DNA of 64,000 bases. Source: Cavia porcellus. Its lineage: Eukaryota; Chordata; Mammalia; Rodentia; Caviidae. The position numbers and the translations under genes are program-made. Within the stretch, counting starts at the first letter, position 1; the number at the start of each line of letters is the position of its first letter. Of this stretch, positions 45,841 through 56,190 are shown in pieces. The DNA is taken from positions 18,694,532-18,758,531 of the forward strand of contig NW_026947503.1 of NCBI RefSeq assembly GCF_034190915.1, read 5' to 3'. The notes under the pieces are model-generated. The model did no database searches. It saw nothing but the letters and a program-made list of their open reading frames with translations, and was not told the DNA's origin.

Positions 45841-47128
45841 GGTCTCAAGCTGTGCCCATTTATTTATAAATATATTAATGGGATCCTTTTTTATAGCTGA
45901 TTAGTACTCCGTTGTATAAAAATACCACAACTTTTAAATCTATTTCCCAGTTGATGGACACTTAGGTTGTTTCTAAGATCTGGCTATTACAAATTGTGCT
46001 GCTATAAACATAGGTGCACATATATCACTGTAGAATGATGCTTTCAGTTCTTCTGAGAATATGCCTAGAAGTGCAATAGCTGGGTCAAATGGGGCTTCCA
46101 ACCCTAGGTTTCTGAGAAATCTCCAGGCTGATCTCCATAATGGTTGCATCAGTCTATACTCCCACCAATAGTGCAGAAGAGTTCCTTTTTCCCTACAGCC
46201 TCTCCAGCATTTGTTGTTGATGGTTTTCTTGATCTTGGCCATTCTTTCAGGAGTGAGATGAAATCTAAGTTTGGTTTTATTTTGCATTCCTCTAATTACT
46301 AATATGATGAACATTTTTTCATGTATTTATTTGCCATTTGTATTTCATCTAAGAATTGTGTATTCATATCAGATGCTCATTTTTGGATTGGGTCTTTGAA
46401 TTTCAGGGTCTGATTTTTTAAAATTCTTTATATGCTTTAGAAAGAAGTCCTTTGTCTGAGGAGCAGTTCACTAAGATTTTTTCCCCAGTTTGTGGATTTT
46501 TTTTTCACTATGCTGGAGATTTCTTTTGACGTGCAGAAACTATTTAATAAGAGATTATCGCAGTTATTGATTCTGGGAAGTATTTCCCATGCGGTTTGAG
46601 TCATGTCTAGGAGTTCTCTACCTACTCCTGTGTCCTCAAGATTTCTACCCAATTTGTCATCCAGTAGATTTAGTGTTTCTGTTTTAATATTCAGATATTT
46701 GATTCATTTAGATTTTGTTTTAGTACATGGTGATAGCTATGGGTCTAGTTTTAGTTTTTGGCATATGGAGAGCCAGTTTTTCCAACACCATTTATTAAAG
46801 GGACTTTCATTCTTCCAGTGAACCTTTTGGCTCCTTTATCAAAGATAAGGTGCTTCAGTGTGTTTGTAGTTGTGGTTGTATTTTCTAAACTATTCCTCTG
46901 ATCTTTGGCTCTGTTTTGGTTCCAGTACCATGTTGATTTTACTACAGTAGCTTCTAGTATAACTTCAAGTCAGGGATTGTGATGCCTCCTGCCTTACCTT
47001 TGCTGCTTAGAACTGTCTTTGCTATTCTAGGTCTCTTCTTGCTCCAGATGAATTTTAGGAGTGATTTCTTGAGATTTATGAGGTATGATGATGGTATTTT
47101 TATCGGGATTGCTGGAGTTACTCTCATG
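45841..47128 (-). pseudogene. L1 ORF2 C-terminal half, antisense
   Basis: The clearest piece is 45973-46314 (113 aa, minus): it carries the ORF2 C-terminal Cys-His region (CWRGCREKGTLLH...) followed by the FDPAIALLGI and DICAPMFIAA blocks. The Cys expected four residues after the His is Tyr. The preceding 46315-47128 (read leftward) holds the region after the reverse transcriptase with stops and frameshifts. The copy has no reverse transcriptase domain and cannot be active. Confidence 0.88.
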
Positions 47129-47243
47129 ATAGAAGTGAAAGATCTATAGAGGGAAAATTATAATACACTGAAAATGGAATTGAAGATGATCTCAGAAAAT
47201 GGAAAGTCATCCCTTGTTCATGGAGATAGGAAGAATGAAGATT
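47129..47243 (+). mobile_element. Inverted 5' piece of the same L1
   Basis: Plus-strand ORF2 sequence (tggaattgaagatgatctcag, aatggaaagtcatccc, ttgttcatggagatagg), which lies just upstream of the ORF2 part at 47128 in L1 order but in the opposite direction. It ends at the right-hand copy of CACACATTTTT. This is the standard product of twin priming. Confidence 0.85.
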
Positions 47244-47263
47244 CACACATTTTTACTTTATTT

Positions 47264-47375
47264 GTCTTCTTTCTTCTCTTTTCTCTTCTTCTCTTCTCCT
47301 CTTCTCTTCTCTTCTCTTCTCTTCTTCTCTTCTCTTCTCTTCCCCTCTCTTTCTTTTTCTCTCTCTCTTTTGGTC
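47264..47375. repeat. (TCTTC/TCTTT)n pyrimidine tract
   Basis: A long irregular CT-rich tract just before an antisense B1, probably the B1's expanded tail (T-rich on the plus strand). Confidence 0.9.
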
Positions 47376-47495
47376 TTCTTAAGACAGGGTCTCACTATGC
47401 AGTTCAGGATGGTCTTGAGCTCACATTGTAGTCTAGTCTGCTCTGGAACTCATGATAATCCTCTGGCCTCAGGCTCCTGAGAGCTGGGTATCTCT
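47376..47495 (-). mobile_element. B1 SINE, antisense
   Basis: Landmarks: agacagggtctcactatgca, gttcaggatggtcttgagct, aactcatgataatcctctgg, ctcaggctcctgagagctgg. Its right end is truncated. Confidence 0.87.
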
Positions 47496-47829
47496 CTGAT
47501 CTCTTGATATGTTAACATGAGAGAACCTTGTCTCTATTCCTTCTGGGTTGCTTCAATAATCTTTACTGTCCCCTTAATCTTCTATCCTCTGCTTTTCTCC
47601 AGTTTCCCACATCTTGTCTCATCATCCTTTGTCTCCAGCCTTGATTCAATTTTATTTCTCTTCATTTATGTCTCTGTCTTTTCCCTTTAACCAGTTAAAC
47701 TTACCCACTTCAGGTTAAAATCAGGTTTTTACGAAGGAAAATAATTGCACGACATTTCCTGATTTATGTTGGATTTTGGAGATCTTGTCCATATGGTTAA
47801 AGTTTCCAAATTAAGAGTAACCACAGTTT
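47496..47829. other. Unassigned sequence
   Basis: T/C-rich sequence with no recognised element. Confidence 0.35.
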
Positions 47830-48195
47830 GTCAGTTTTAAGTCTGTGCTTGATGTTATTATTAATGTAATTGTACTTTTTTTAGCTAGGATGTCATACTT
47901 GTTGTATTTGTATGACAATACTGTGATTGTTTTGGGTTATAACAATCACCATAATTGGGTTCCAAAGGACCACATGCTGAGCCAAATAGAGAGCAACATC
48001 TCATCATTAATAAATCAAACAGGTAGAACCTTGGAATATACACAAAAGCCAAGAACCACCTACACTTAGGAGATATTTCTAATAAACAGAAATATTTCAG
48101 GGAAGCATCAATACTAGTGATAAAACTGTATACCATAAGAAACTTACAAACATCAATACAAAAAGGAAAACAACACTCAAAATACAAAATAGAAA
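47830..48195 (+). mobile_element. Probable L1 5' UTR part upstream of ORF1
   Basis: Directly precedes an ORF1 start in the same orientation. The A-rich stretch 48060-48190 leads into the ATG at 48196. Identification rests mostly on position; I recognise no specific 5' UTR motif. Confidence 0.4.
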
Positions 48196-49150
48196 ATGGC
48201 AAGTTTCAGAAGCAAAATTCACCCCCAGACCTCCAGCCCACCCAAGACAAGTCTAGGGTACAATGAGATAGGAGAAATTGGAAGCTATACACTGAAAATT
48301 TCTGAAATGATAGCAGCAGAATTAAAGAAACAGGCAAAAAGTAAAGAAATTGCAAACAAAATGAAAGATAAAACCCCACAAACCCTGGTATAAACACAGA
48401 TTAAAAAATAGAGGACCTTAGAAAAATGATGGAAAACATGAATGCTCAACATATGAAAGAAATGGGATCCATGAAACAGACATAAACAGATAACTAGGAG
48501 ATTAAACATTCCATTGAAATTATATGCAACATGTTGAACAAAAGCAAATATACAGTATCAGATCCAGATGAGAGGATTTTAGTTAGTGACCACCAAAAGA
48601 AAGGTAATTTAAAAATAACAAGGAACCATGAACTCGCAATCCGTAAGCTTCAAAATAAAGCAAAGAAAAACAACATAAAATTGATTGGAGTCATTGAAAA
48701 TGCTAGAGATAATGCAAATGCCACAAAAATCTCTTCAGAGAAGTGAAGGCAGAGAACTTCTGAAACATGGACAAAGAGTTGGACATACAAAGAAGTGAGG
48801 CATATTGAAGTCCAAATAGCCATGGCTCAAATAAATCTACAGCAAAGCCTATAATAATTAAAATTCTAGAAATTCAGTACAAAAAAGAATACTAAAAGAG
48901 ATTAAGGAAAAGAAACAAATAACCTAGAAAGGTAAACCTATTAAAATCACAGCAGACTTCTCAACATGATGCTCAAGGCAAGATGAGCTTGCAATGAAGT
49001 ATTTCAAAACCTAAAGAAAACAATCTCCAGTCCAATTGATGAAATAAGATATTTCCATGAGAAAGAACAACTGAAGGAATTCATGACCACCAAATTAGTT
49101 CTACAAAATGCTCTCAAGGTTATTTTTTAAAAAATATAAAGAAGACCACA
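48196..49150 (+). pseudogene. L1 ORF1 remnant
   Basis: Starts at ATG 48196 with a Lys/Glu/Ser-rich N-terminus (open to 48393), followed by a coiled-coil-like part. A second open piece (48531-48746) ends with the KNNIKLIGV segment that opens the RRM. Near 48950-49120 come the C-terminal domain equivalents (gcagacttctcaacatgatg, ttcatgaccaccaaattag), in broken frames. It is the same ORF1 type as 9195-9790. No ORF2 follows: after 49150 the sequence is unassigned and then B1. It is therefore a 3'-truncated L1 or an ORF1-only relative (HAL1-like). Confidence 0.75.
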
Positions 49151-49329
49151 ATTCTAAAATACACAAACCAAAACAAGTCACCGAGAAGAGCAAGCAATTA
49201 AACAGAGGAGAAAGACAGAGGTTTCCTCTTTTGGTTATTCAAAATAGAATTACTATGTTTTTCTGTTTAAGATATATCCTAAGAAATGGCCAAATTACAA
49301 TGTCCATTTCATTTATGCATTTGGAAAGA

Positions 49330-49443
49330 CATACATTTTTAAAGACAGATTCTTACTATATTTCCAAGTTGGCCTTAAACTCACTATGTAGCCTTTGCCA
49401 CAGTTTCCAGAGTGCTGAGATTATAGTTATGCACCATGCCTGG
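49330..49443 (-). mobile_element. B1 SINE, antisense
   Basis: Landmarks: aaagacagattcttactata, caagttggccttaaactcac, tatgtagcctttgccacag, gtgctgagattatagttatg, caccatgcctggc. Confidence 0.88.
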
Positions 49444-50416
49444 CAAGAATGTTGACTCAATATATTTGCATATAACATTGAGTTTGTGAGTTTTATTACT
49501 GATACATTTTCAAATACCACGAGCACTTTATGTACACTTAATTATATAATATAACTTCTAATGAAATCACTTATAATATATTGGTAAACACGCTTGTGTA
49601 TCTATAACATTACATCATCATAATGCATTAAATATTACCCCTGTTCTTGGTAAAATTGAATATGCAACTGTCATGATGATAGCTTATTTTTATTTATTAT
49701 TTACTAGTAAAAATCCTTAAAGTATCAAGTGATTATATTATTTATTGTCAAAACCTACTAGAACTATGAAATATCCTTCAGAGCTTTGGAATAATTATTT
49801 TTGTTATAATTTATTAATAATAATCTGGGAGAAAAGAATGCAGAGATTGGTCTATATCCGAACAAAAATATGTTCAGAACATTCTTTTGAACCAAATAAA
49901 TTCTTATCATTAAATTACTGCATAAAAAAATCTGAGAGAGCAATACATGAATTACTTGTAACAAAAGGTATAATATTTGTGATTTACTGAGTAATTTATA
50001 TATTAAATAGAATCAACTAGTTTGCTTGAAGAAGTTAGCTGTCAACAAGCCTCACCGTCTTCATGGTCTCTAGTGTTCTGGGGTGACATTTAGTTACTTT
50101 CTCTGTATTAAACTGTCATTTAAAGTTTTGGTGTCACAATCACTTCATATCTTTAAAGCACATCATTGAAGCACCTCAGTAATGACAGTGTGAAGACCTA
50201 CAAAAACATGCTTGTCCACAATCCAAAGTGAATACTGGAAAAAATTGTCAAAATCATTTAATGGAGAACTCTAAAAATTAATAATATAAAGAATATTTAT
50301 TTTTTTGGAAAATGTCTAAATTTTGTATCAGCACAGAAATCCGTGATGTTTTGGCTCCCTTCCTCCTACCTCTGCAGCATCCTTCAAAAATCCACTCACA
50401 ACTACAGTAGTTCCTC

Positions 50417-50455
50417 AAAAAAATAAATAAATAAATAAATAAATAAATAAAAATA
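50417..50455. repeat. (AAAT)n microsatellite
   Basis: Nine or so AAAT/TAAA units, nearly uninterrupted. Confidence 0.95.
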
Positions 50456-51277
50456 AAACATTCTCAGTTGTGACTTCCATATGTTAGTAATATTTGACAA
50501 ACTACTTCTGAGACTATGTCTCACCACAATGTGTTTAAATGATCATTTTTAACAAAAGATAAGCTGCTGAGATTATATAGTTTAAGCAAAAAATGAACTT
50601 TTAAATCAGACATTCTTATTAACAATAATATACTAAATATTTCTATGCATAAAATAATTTACATGTTGCTGGCTTAAGTTATTCTATATGTTTATAGAAT
50701 TAGATATTCAGTTTATTGTGTTGGCATGCTTGCTGATTCTACAATGAAAAAGCATTATATTCATTAAGTTCTTATTTTATCCTTCTTGAGCTGTGATAGT
50801 TCATTTAGTATAATCAAGAGTTCAAAAATGAGAAATAGTAGTAGAATTAGACAAAGAAATACTAGTTGTTGATCTATAGTTGCTGCTTGTATATATTCTT
50901 CATAAAAAGTTCTGGTAAATTTTGGAACAGTAAACTGTTTCGTCACAAAATGAGCATTTTGAATTCAGCCTTTTGTTGCCTCAAGTACTGCACAAATTGG
51001 AAAAAGAGCTCACAAATCCACCACAAACAGCACTAATCCTCTGACTTAACACTCAGGTCAGATCAGTGTAAATAAGGTAAATAAGCCAAAAAAACCAATT
51101 AAAAATAGAATAAACATAATCAATCATAAAATGATTCTACTAAGATTAACTTACCAGGAGTCTTTTGTTTGGTATTTCAGAAATTAGATAGGACATATCT
51201 TAAATTCCTGTATGTATTTTTCTTCAGAAAATTGAAAATTACCTAAAATTTGATCACAAAGTCAGTATTTTTGCTAC

Positions 51278-51380
51278 ACATATAACTAATACAAACATAT
51301 AACTAAACATATAACTAACATATAACTACACATATAATTAAAGACAAACATATAACAAGACAACATATAACTAAAGACAA
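51278..51380. repeat. Irregular tandem of acatataacta-type units
   Basis: The word ACATATAACTA or a close variant recurs about seven times in 100 bp, separated by 0-10 bases. It is a small degenerate minisatellite, possibly grown from an A-rich element tail. Confidence 0.8.
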
Positions 51381-52664
51381 AAAAAGACCCAGGTAAAATG
51401 AAGTTTGAGAGAACTTTACATAATTAAACAATGTCACATGCATGTATAAACACTAAAATAAAAAGTTGAGTATATGGTAAGGGAATGTTACAGAATTATA
51501 AGCCATTAACTTACAGGAATATTTGACTAAGGAAGTAGGGATTGTGATATACAAGCTGAAAACAATCTTGAGCTCCATTTTGTTTCCTTCTTTATTCTTC
51601 ATTGGTTGAAAAAAATTAAGACCAAATATACGTGCATTTTATTCTAGTTTCATAATTTATGTTAGCAAGATATAGAAATATCTTTTCATCTATGTCTTTT
51701 AATTTTATACCTCATTTGTAATTTTATTATTTAGATTAAGGATTTTGAATTAATGTGCATACATAAAACATAAAGAAAATTTCAAGTCCCAATTCAATTT
51801 GATATGATTATCCTTGCCTCATAATCTGCTGATATACATTTTAGGAATTTGATTAATTGAGTAGTAGAGATACCCATTCTAATTCTTAAAAATTATTATA
51901 AATGAAAAAAACATGACGGCCAGTTGAAGTAAATGCAGTTACATAATTGTATATTTTCATTGTTAAAAATGAATTGTAACTATACTAACAGATGACAAGT
52001 AAATGATGATTTCTCACTTATGCATTTATTGAAAGTAGTGATGTAAAACCACATATTTTATTGAATTATAAGGGTATTAAAATTTATATGCCCAGAAAGT
52101 TTAGGCTAATAGAAGCAATGTTACTGTATTTTGTCTTGTTTATAAACAAGTCAATGTTAATTAAAAGTACTACAGACAGACCTTAATTCCATGTTCTGAA
52201 ATTATATTCACTTCTATTCTCAAATGCTATTTGTTTATGAATACTATTTAAATTTTCTGAACATAACGTTAAGAATATTTTTTCAGTGAATTAATAGAAA
52301 TTAGAAAAGTGAAAATTGCAAGTATATTACTTTCAAATATTAAATTAGAAATTTAATTCTTATTAAATATTCAGTTAAATTATTAATATGTCAACTGAAC
52401 ATCTAATCAAATTTAAATTCTAAATAAATATAATTATTAACAATGTCATTTTGTAAAATCAGGTATTTATCAAGGCCAAATTGCCAATTCCCATTAAATT
52501 ATCAAGACTCTGATGGCTTTCTTCTGACATATCAAGACACAAATGAATTGAATGAGTTTAATTAGTTTTCCTTTTTCAGAGTTTGTATGTGTATTTTCAC
52601 AAGCAAGTAGACTTTAAAAATGCTTCAACTCTAAAACTGCATAGTGAAATTTGACATTTGAATG

Positions 52665-53380
52665 TTTATTTATTTATTTATTTAAAGGGAAAGAAACAAA
52701 AATACATGGAGATAAAAAGGGTAGAAATAATACAGAATTACAGAAAAATAAACAGTAAGAAATCACCAGTTGGGGGCTGGGGATTTAGCTCAGCGGCATA
52801 AGCACCTGCCTTGCAAGCAGGTGGTCGTGAGTTCAATCCCTGGAACCGATAAAAATGAAAAAGACAAAAAAAAAAAAAAAAAAATCACCAGTTGATAAGT
52901 TACATAATGTCATCTTAGAAATAGTTGTTCAGGTGACAAAATTAAAGTATGTAAAGTGATATTTAATAGTGACACTGCCAACAGTTCTGCTCAATGATCT
53001 AACAAACTTAGTAATATGATTATCAGTCCTACATACTTGTGTTTTTATCTTAAAGAGGGTAATATTAAACATATTAAAACAGAACAAAATGGTTCAAAAA
53101 GAAACAATTTAAAGAAATACAGATTTCAAAGCAAGTCCACTGGAGATCTTCAGTGTTTATCTAATTGTCTTTAGCTTCTTCCAAATAGTTGTCCCCATCT
53201 TCACGCACATTAAATACACACTGCATATTATAGGACTAATCAAATCATTACAGAATGGTGAAGGCTTTTTAGGCCTTCAAGGTCTGACTTTGGGGAAAAC
53301 AATAATGACTACCATAGTGTCTGTCATTCTTTTCATAATAGCTGTCCTTATCTTTACATATGCTGAAATTGAACTTAAGA
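52665..53380 (-). mobile_element. 5'-truncated L1 3' end, antisense, carrying an ID
   Basis: From left: (TTTA)n tail, then on the minus strand the terminal block (aactggtgatttcttactg), gaacaactatttctaagatg, and further up the T-rich 3' UTR with a unit containing cactatggtag near 53310. It parallels 44430-44830 closely over about 350 bp. The 5' border is not sharply defined. Confidence 0.78.
52773..52881 (+). mobile_element. ID SINE, intact, with 13-bp perfect duplication
   Basis: tRNA-derived SINE with both internal RNA polymerase III promoter boxes: A box around tagctcagcgg (52787-52797) and B box around gagttcaatccc. The 3' part is a short extension (gataaaaatgaaaaagaca) and about 19 A. 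AAATCACCAGTTG stands at 52760-52772 and 52882-52894. The homologous, uninterrupted L1 site at about 44456-44480 shows the empty state. Confidence 0.96.
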
Positions 53381-54007
53381 GACTAAACTAATATCACTCT
53401 GATCAGTGAATAATAGTATTGCTAGATTTTATATCATAATGCTACAGAATTAGCATTGGGTTTCTTAGTGTCGCTTCTTCTTCAGAGTATTTGTTCATTA
53501 CATCTTGCATTATATAATCTGTTCCCTTAAATAGTTTTAAAAAATCTTCTCATGTGTGAATTTCTACATGTATATCTATCCTCTCTGTATTATAGGGAAA
53601 AACAAATCATAATAAGACAGCAAAACAAATTCCTAGAAAATATTGTTTTAGATGCATTTCTTACTGGAGGCAGACATGCATTTAGGTACTTTAACTACTA
53701 TTACTTGTCTGAATTACAGCCACTGTATTGTTTGACAGCTTAGCAGTGAAACAAAGTGTTTATCAAACTCAAGGACAAAGGTTTTCAGGTTAAAGAGCAT
53801 CTTGAAGAATTCTCAGCAAATGCAAGATCTGGATGTCATGAGAATCATCTCCTAAACACATTCTAGGCATCCGAGTTATTTTTCATGTATATATAAAATA
53901 TAATTAATATTTAATAGAACAATGTAATATATAAAGTGTGCTATGAAAAATATGTTGTTAATATAATGCATTATTATTTATTTTGTAATACTTAAGATTA
54001 CAAAGAT
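53381..54007. other. AT-rich sequence, nothing recognised
   Basis: The short frame 53552-53743 has no motif. No family-level repeat could be assigned. Confidence 0.4.
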
Positions 54008-54148
54008 GCTCCCCAGAGATGCTCTATCATGAACTTAATGTCCATCCCTTTTTTATTTTTTATTTGAGATAACATTTTGCTAAGTTTCTCAGGAGGGACT
54101 CAAACTTGCAATCTTACTCTCTTAACCTCCCTCAGTGCTGTGGATACA
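54008..54148 (-). mobile_element. B1-ID composite SINE, antisense, diverged
   Basis: On the plus strand an ID-like part (gctctatcatgaacttaatg, tccatccc) leads into ttttttattttttatttgag and then antisense B1 (gctaagtttctcaggaggg, actcaaacttgcaatctta, ctccctcagtgctgtgg). The order is that of a B1-ID composite read in reverse. Confidence 0.65.
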
Positions 54149-55059
54149 ATTTTGCTCTATAAAACTCAATGTTTATTAAGAGCAATGAAATATTACACTA
54201 TGAGTCAGCATTTGAAAAGATCATGTTTACAATGGAAAGCTACAGTCAGATTCCAACCCTACTAAAAGTCAAGGAGCTAAATTGTCCCTGGACTTTAATC
54301 TTAAAAAAAACAAAACAACATCAGTAGTAACATCATGACGATCAAAGGATGACGCAGCTCTGTAAGTAGCAACAAGCCATTTCAGCTCAGACCCTTCTCC
54401 AGATGCATGCTAAGTTCAGGATATCACCAGCAATTTTGTCTTCACTGTTTTCATCTTTTTTGAACCTGAGAAATGTTCACTAAAACTAATGATTGATTTT
54501 TAATGTTGAAAATTGCGTTGAAATAAAAAAATGAAAACGTTGGTGGATATTTAATCAAAATTTCATGATTGTGAACAGATCATAACCAAAATATGCACTT
54601 TTTGGCTGTTTTAAATAGAATTCAATTTTGTTAACAGTGGTTTAAAACTGAATTCATCCTGCGAAGCACAGCCATGAAGGTTACTACTGTCAATGTTTTT
54701 TGGCTTTCCAAAGAAATAAAATTTGTGTAAGTGGAAAATATTTTATTTATTTTAAAAATATTGCTTATGTCATAATGCATTTACATGAAATAATTAAACA
54801 TAGTATTTAGAGAGAAAAAGGAAGCAATGGTAAGCTACTGGAAGCCAGGACACAGTAGAATCTGAAACTACTCATGTGTATCTCTTGCCATTTATTTCCA
54901 TTACATAAATGACAAAAACTATTCTCAATGTTTTGGAAAAATAGTCATTACTCATTAGTTATTAAGGTTACTCACTACTTGCTAAGGTCATTAAGGCTCA
55001 ATCAAATGAATACAAAGTGTACTCAATTTACAAAAAGATCCTTAAGAAAAAAATCTTAT
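54149..55059. other. AT-rich sequence, nothing recognised
   Basis: No gene or repeat family could be supported here. Confidence 0.4.
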
Positions 55060-55135
55060 TTCTGTAGTGGTGGGATTGAACCCAGGAACTTTGCACTGAA
55101 TTACATCCCTAGACCTTTTTATTTAAAGACAGGAC
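55060..55135 (-). mobile_element. B1-ID composite SINE, left half (ID part), antisense
   Basis: Antisense ID-type part (ggtgggattgaacccaggaa, gaattacatccctagacc) followed by tttttatttaaagacagg, the start of antisense B1. The B1 then breaks off at the LTR border at 55136 and continues at about 55535. Confidence 0.72.
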
Positions 55136-55534
55136 TGCTAGTTACTTTTCTTGTCACTGACAAGAGTGACACTGACAAAATAGCACTCACAAGTAAAACA
55201 AGGAAAGGATTATTTCAGGTCAAAAATTGTAGAGATTTCTGTCCATAGTCAGTAGAATGGACGTCAAAGTGGCTCGGCAGAGGAACATTGCAGGGGAGAA
55301 ATAGTTCATGGCAATGCAGGTCTTCCTTTCTTTCTCTCCCTACGTACCACCAACATCCAGAGTGGAATATCCAATATGAGCACCCAGAATTGTGCTGATT
55401 CCAATTAGTTGGACTGATTTGTACACAGCCCATTAGCCCAGTATCATATACGCTAGGTCCACTTATGAGCTCCAAAAAGCCCCACTTATGAGCTCATGAG
55501 CCTTTGAAGAGACATCTAGACATAAGCCATAACA
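55136..55534 (-). mobile_element. MaLR-type LTR, antisense, inserted in a SINE
   Basis: About 399 bp, beginning TGCTAGTTACTTTT and ending CATAACA on the plus strand, with the family's blocks (tcttgtcactgacaagagt, gtaaaacaaggaaaggatta, agacatctagacataagcc). A 14-bp word (ccacttatgagctc) is duplicated near 55460-55490. The B1 on both sides joins up when it is removed. The 86-aa minus-strand frame (55215-55475) has no domain. Confidence 0.7.
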
Positions 55535-55632
55535 CTGAGCCACTATGTTGTCTATGTCAGGATCAAACTTATGGTCCTTTTGCTTCACCGCCCGGACTGC
55601 TGGGATGGCAGGCATATGGCACCAAGCCTGCT
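55535..55632 (-). mobile_element. B1-ID composite SINE, right half (B1 part), antisense
   Basis: Continues the antisense B1: gagccactatgttgtctatg, tcaggatcaaacttatggtc, ttgcttcaccgcccggactg, ctgggatggcaggcatatgg. Diverged, but in correct order. Confidence 0.7.
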
Positions 55633-55779
55633 CCTACTCCAGGAAAATTTATATGTACTTAGTTTGAAACTGCAAAATGAGAAATTTATTTACAATAATA
55701 TATTCAAGATATTTTAGCAGCTATGCAAACTTAAAGAAACACAATTATACAAAAATGTTAGTGATCAAATTGTATTACT
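55633..55779. other. AT-rich sequence
   Basis: Short unassigned stretch before the long L1. Confidence 0.4.
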
Positions 55780-56190
55780 GACTTTTTCTTTGATACATTT
55801 TTGTATGAAGTTTCATCTGATGCTATCACATCTTTTTGAGTTGTAGGGTGCTCCCAGATTTACAGCATATATATTTAGATTGTTATCTCTTCCATTTGAA
55901 GTTTTCCATAACCAGTATATAGTGACTTTCTTTATCTCTTTGGATCATTTTTGTATGAAGTTCACATTGTCTGACAGCAGAATAGCTACCCTTCTTTTTA
56001 GGGGGTGGGTTGCTGTTGCATGACATATTGTTTTCCATCCTTAACTTTCAGTCTACAAATTTCCTTTTGGGTTACATAGGTTTCTTGTATACAGCATGTG
56101 GTTGGATATTTTTTCATGATCTATTCTGCCAGTCTGTTTCTTTTAATTTGTGAATTTAGGCCACTTACATTAATGGTTATAACTTATAAA
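55780..56190 (-). pseudogene. L1 ORF2 endonuclease region, inverted 5' piece
   Basis: Read on the minus strand this is the start of ORF2: taatgtaagtggcctaaatt, aattaaaagaaacagactgg, gctgtatacaagaaacctat, then the endonuclease part up to about 500 nt into ORF2. It abuts plus-strand ORF2 sequence at about 56190. The inverted piece covers the extreme 5' part of this copy, as in twin priming. Some ORF2 sequence between the two pieces is missing. The protein part would hold the endonuclease active site but is broken by stops. Confidence 0.82.

Larger units (their letters stand above)
49444..52660. other. AT-rich unique sequence
   Basis: Apart from two simple repeats (50417-50455 and 51278-51380) nothing is recognised. 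The short frames at 49745-49990 (both strands) have no motif. Confidence 0.45.

Noticed and set aside
45973..46314. A zinc-binding protein gene
   Set aside because: The Cys-His pattern is the L1 ORF2 C-terminal motif with one Cys lost; it lies in an antisense L1 remnant.
48196..49150. A potentially active L1 ORF1
   Set aside because: The frame is broken into several parts by stops and frameshifts, and no ORF2 follows.
52773..52881. A functional tRNA gene
   Set aside because: The first 75 bases are tRNA-like with A and B boxes, but the A-tail, the extra 3' block and the target-site duplication show that it is an ID SINE.
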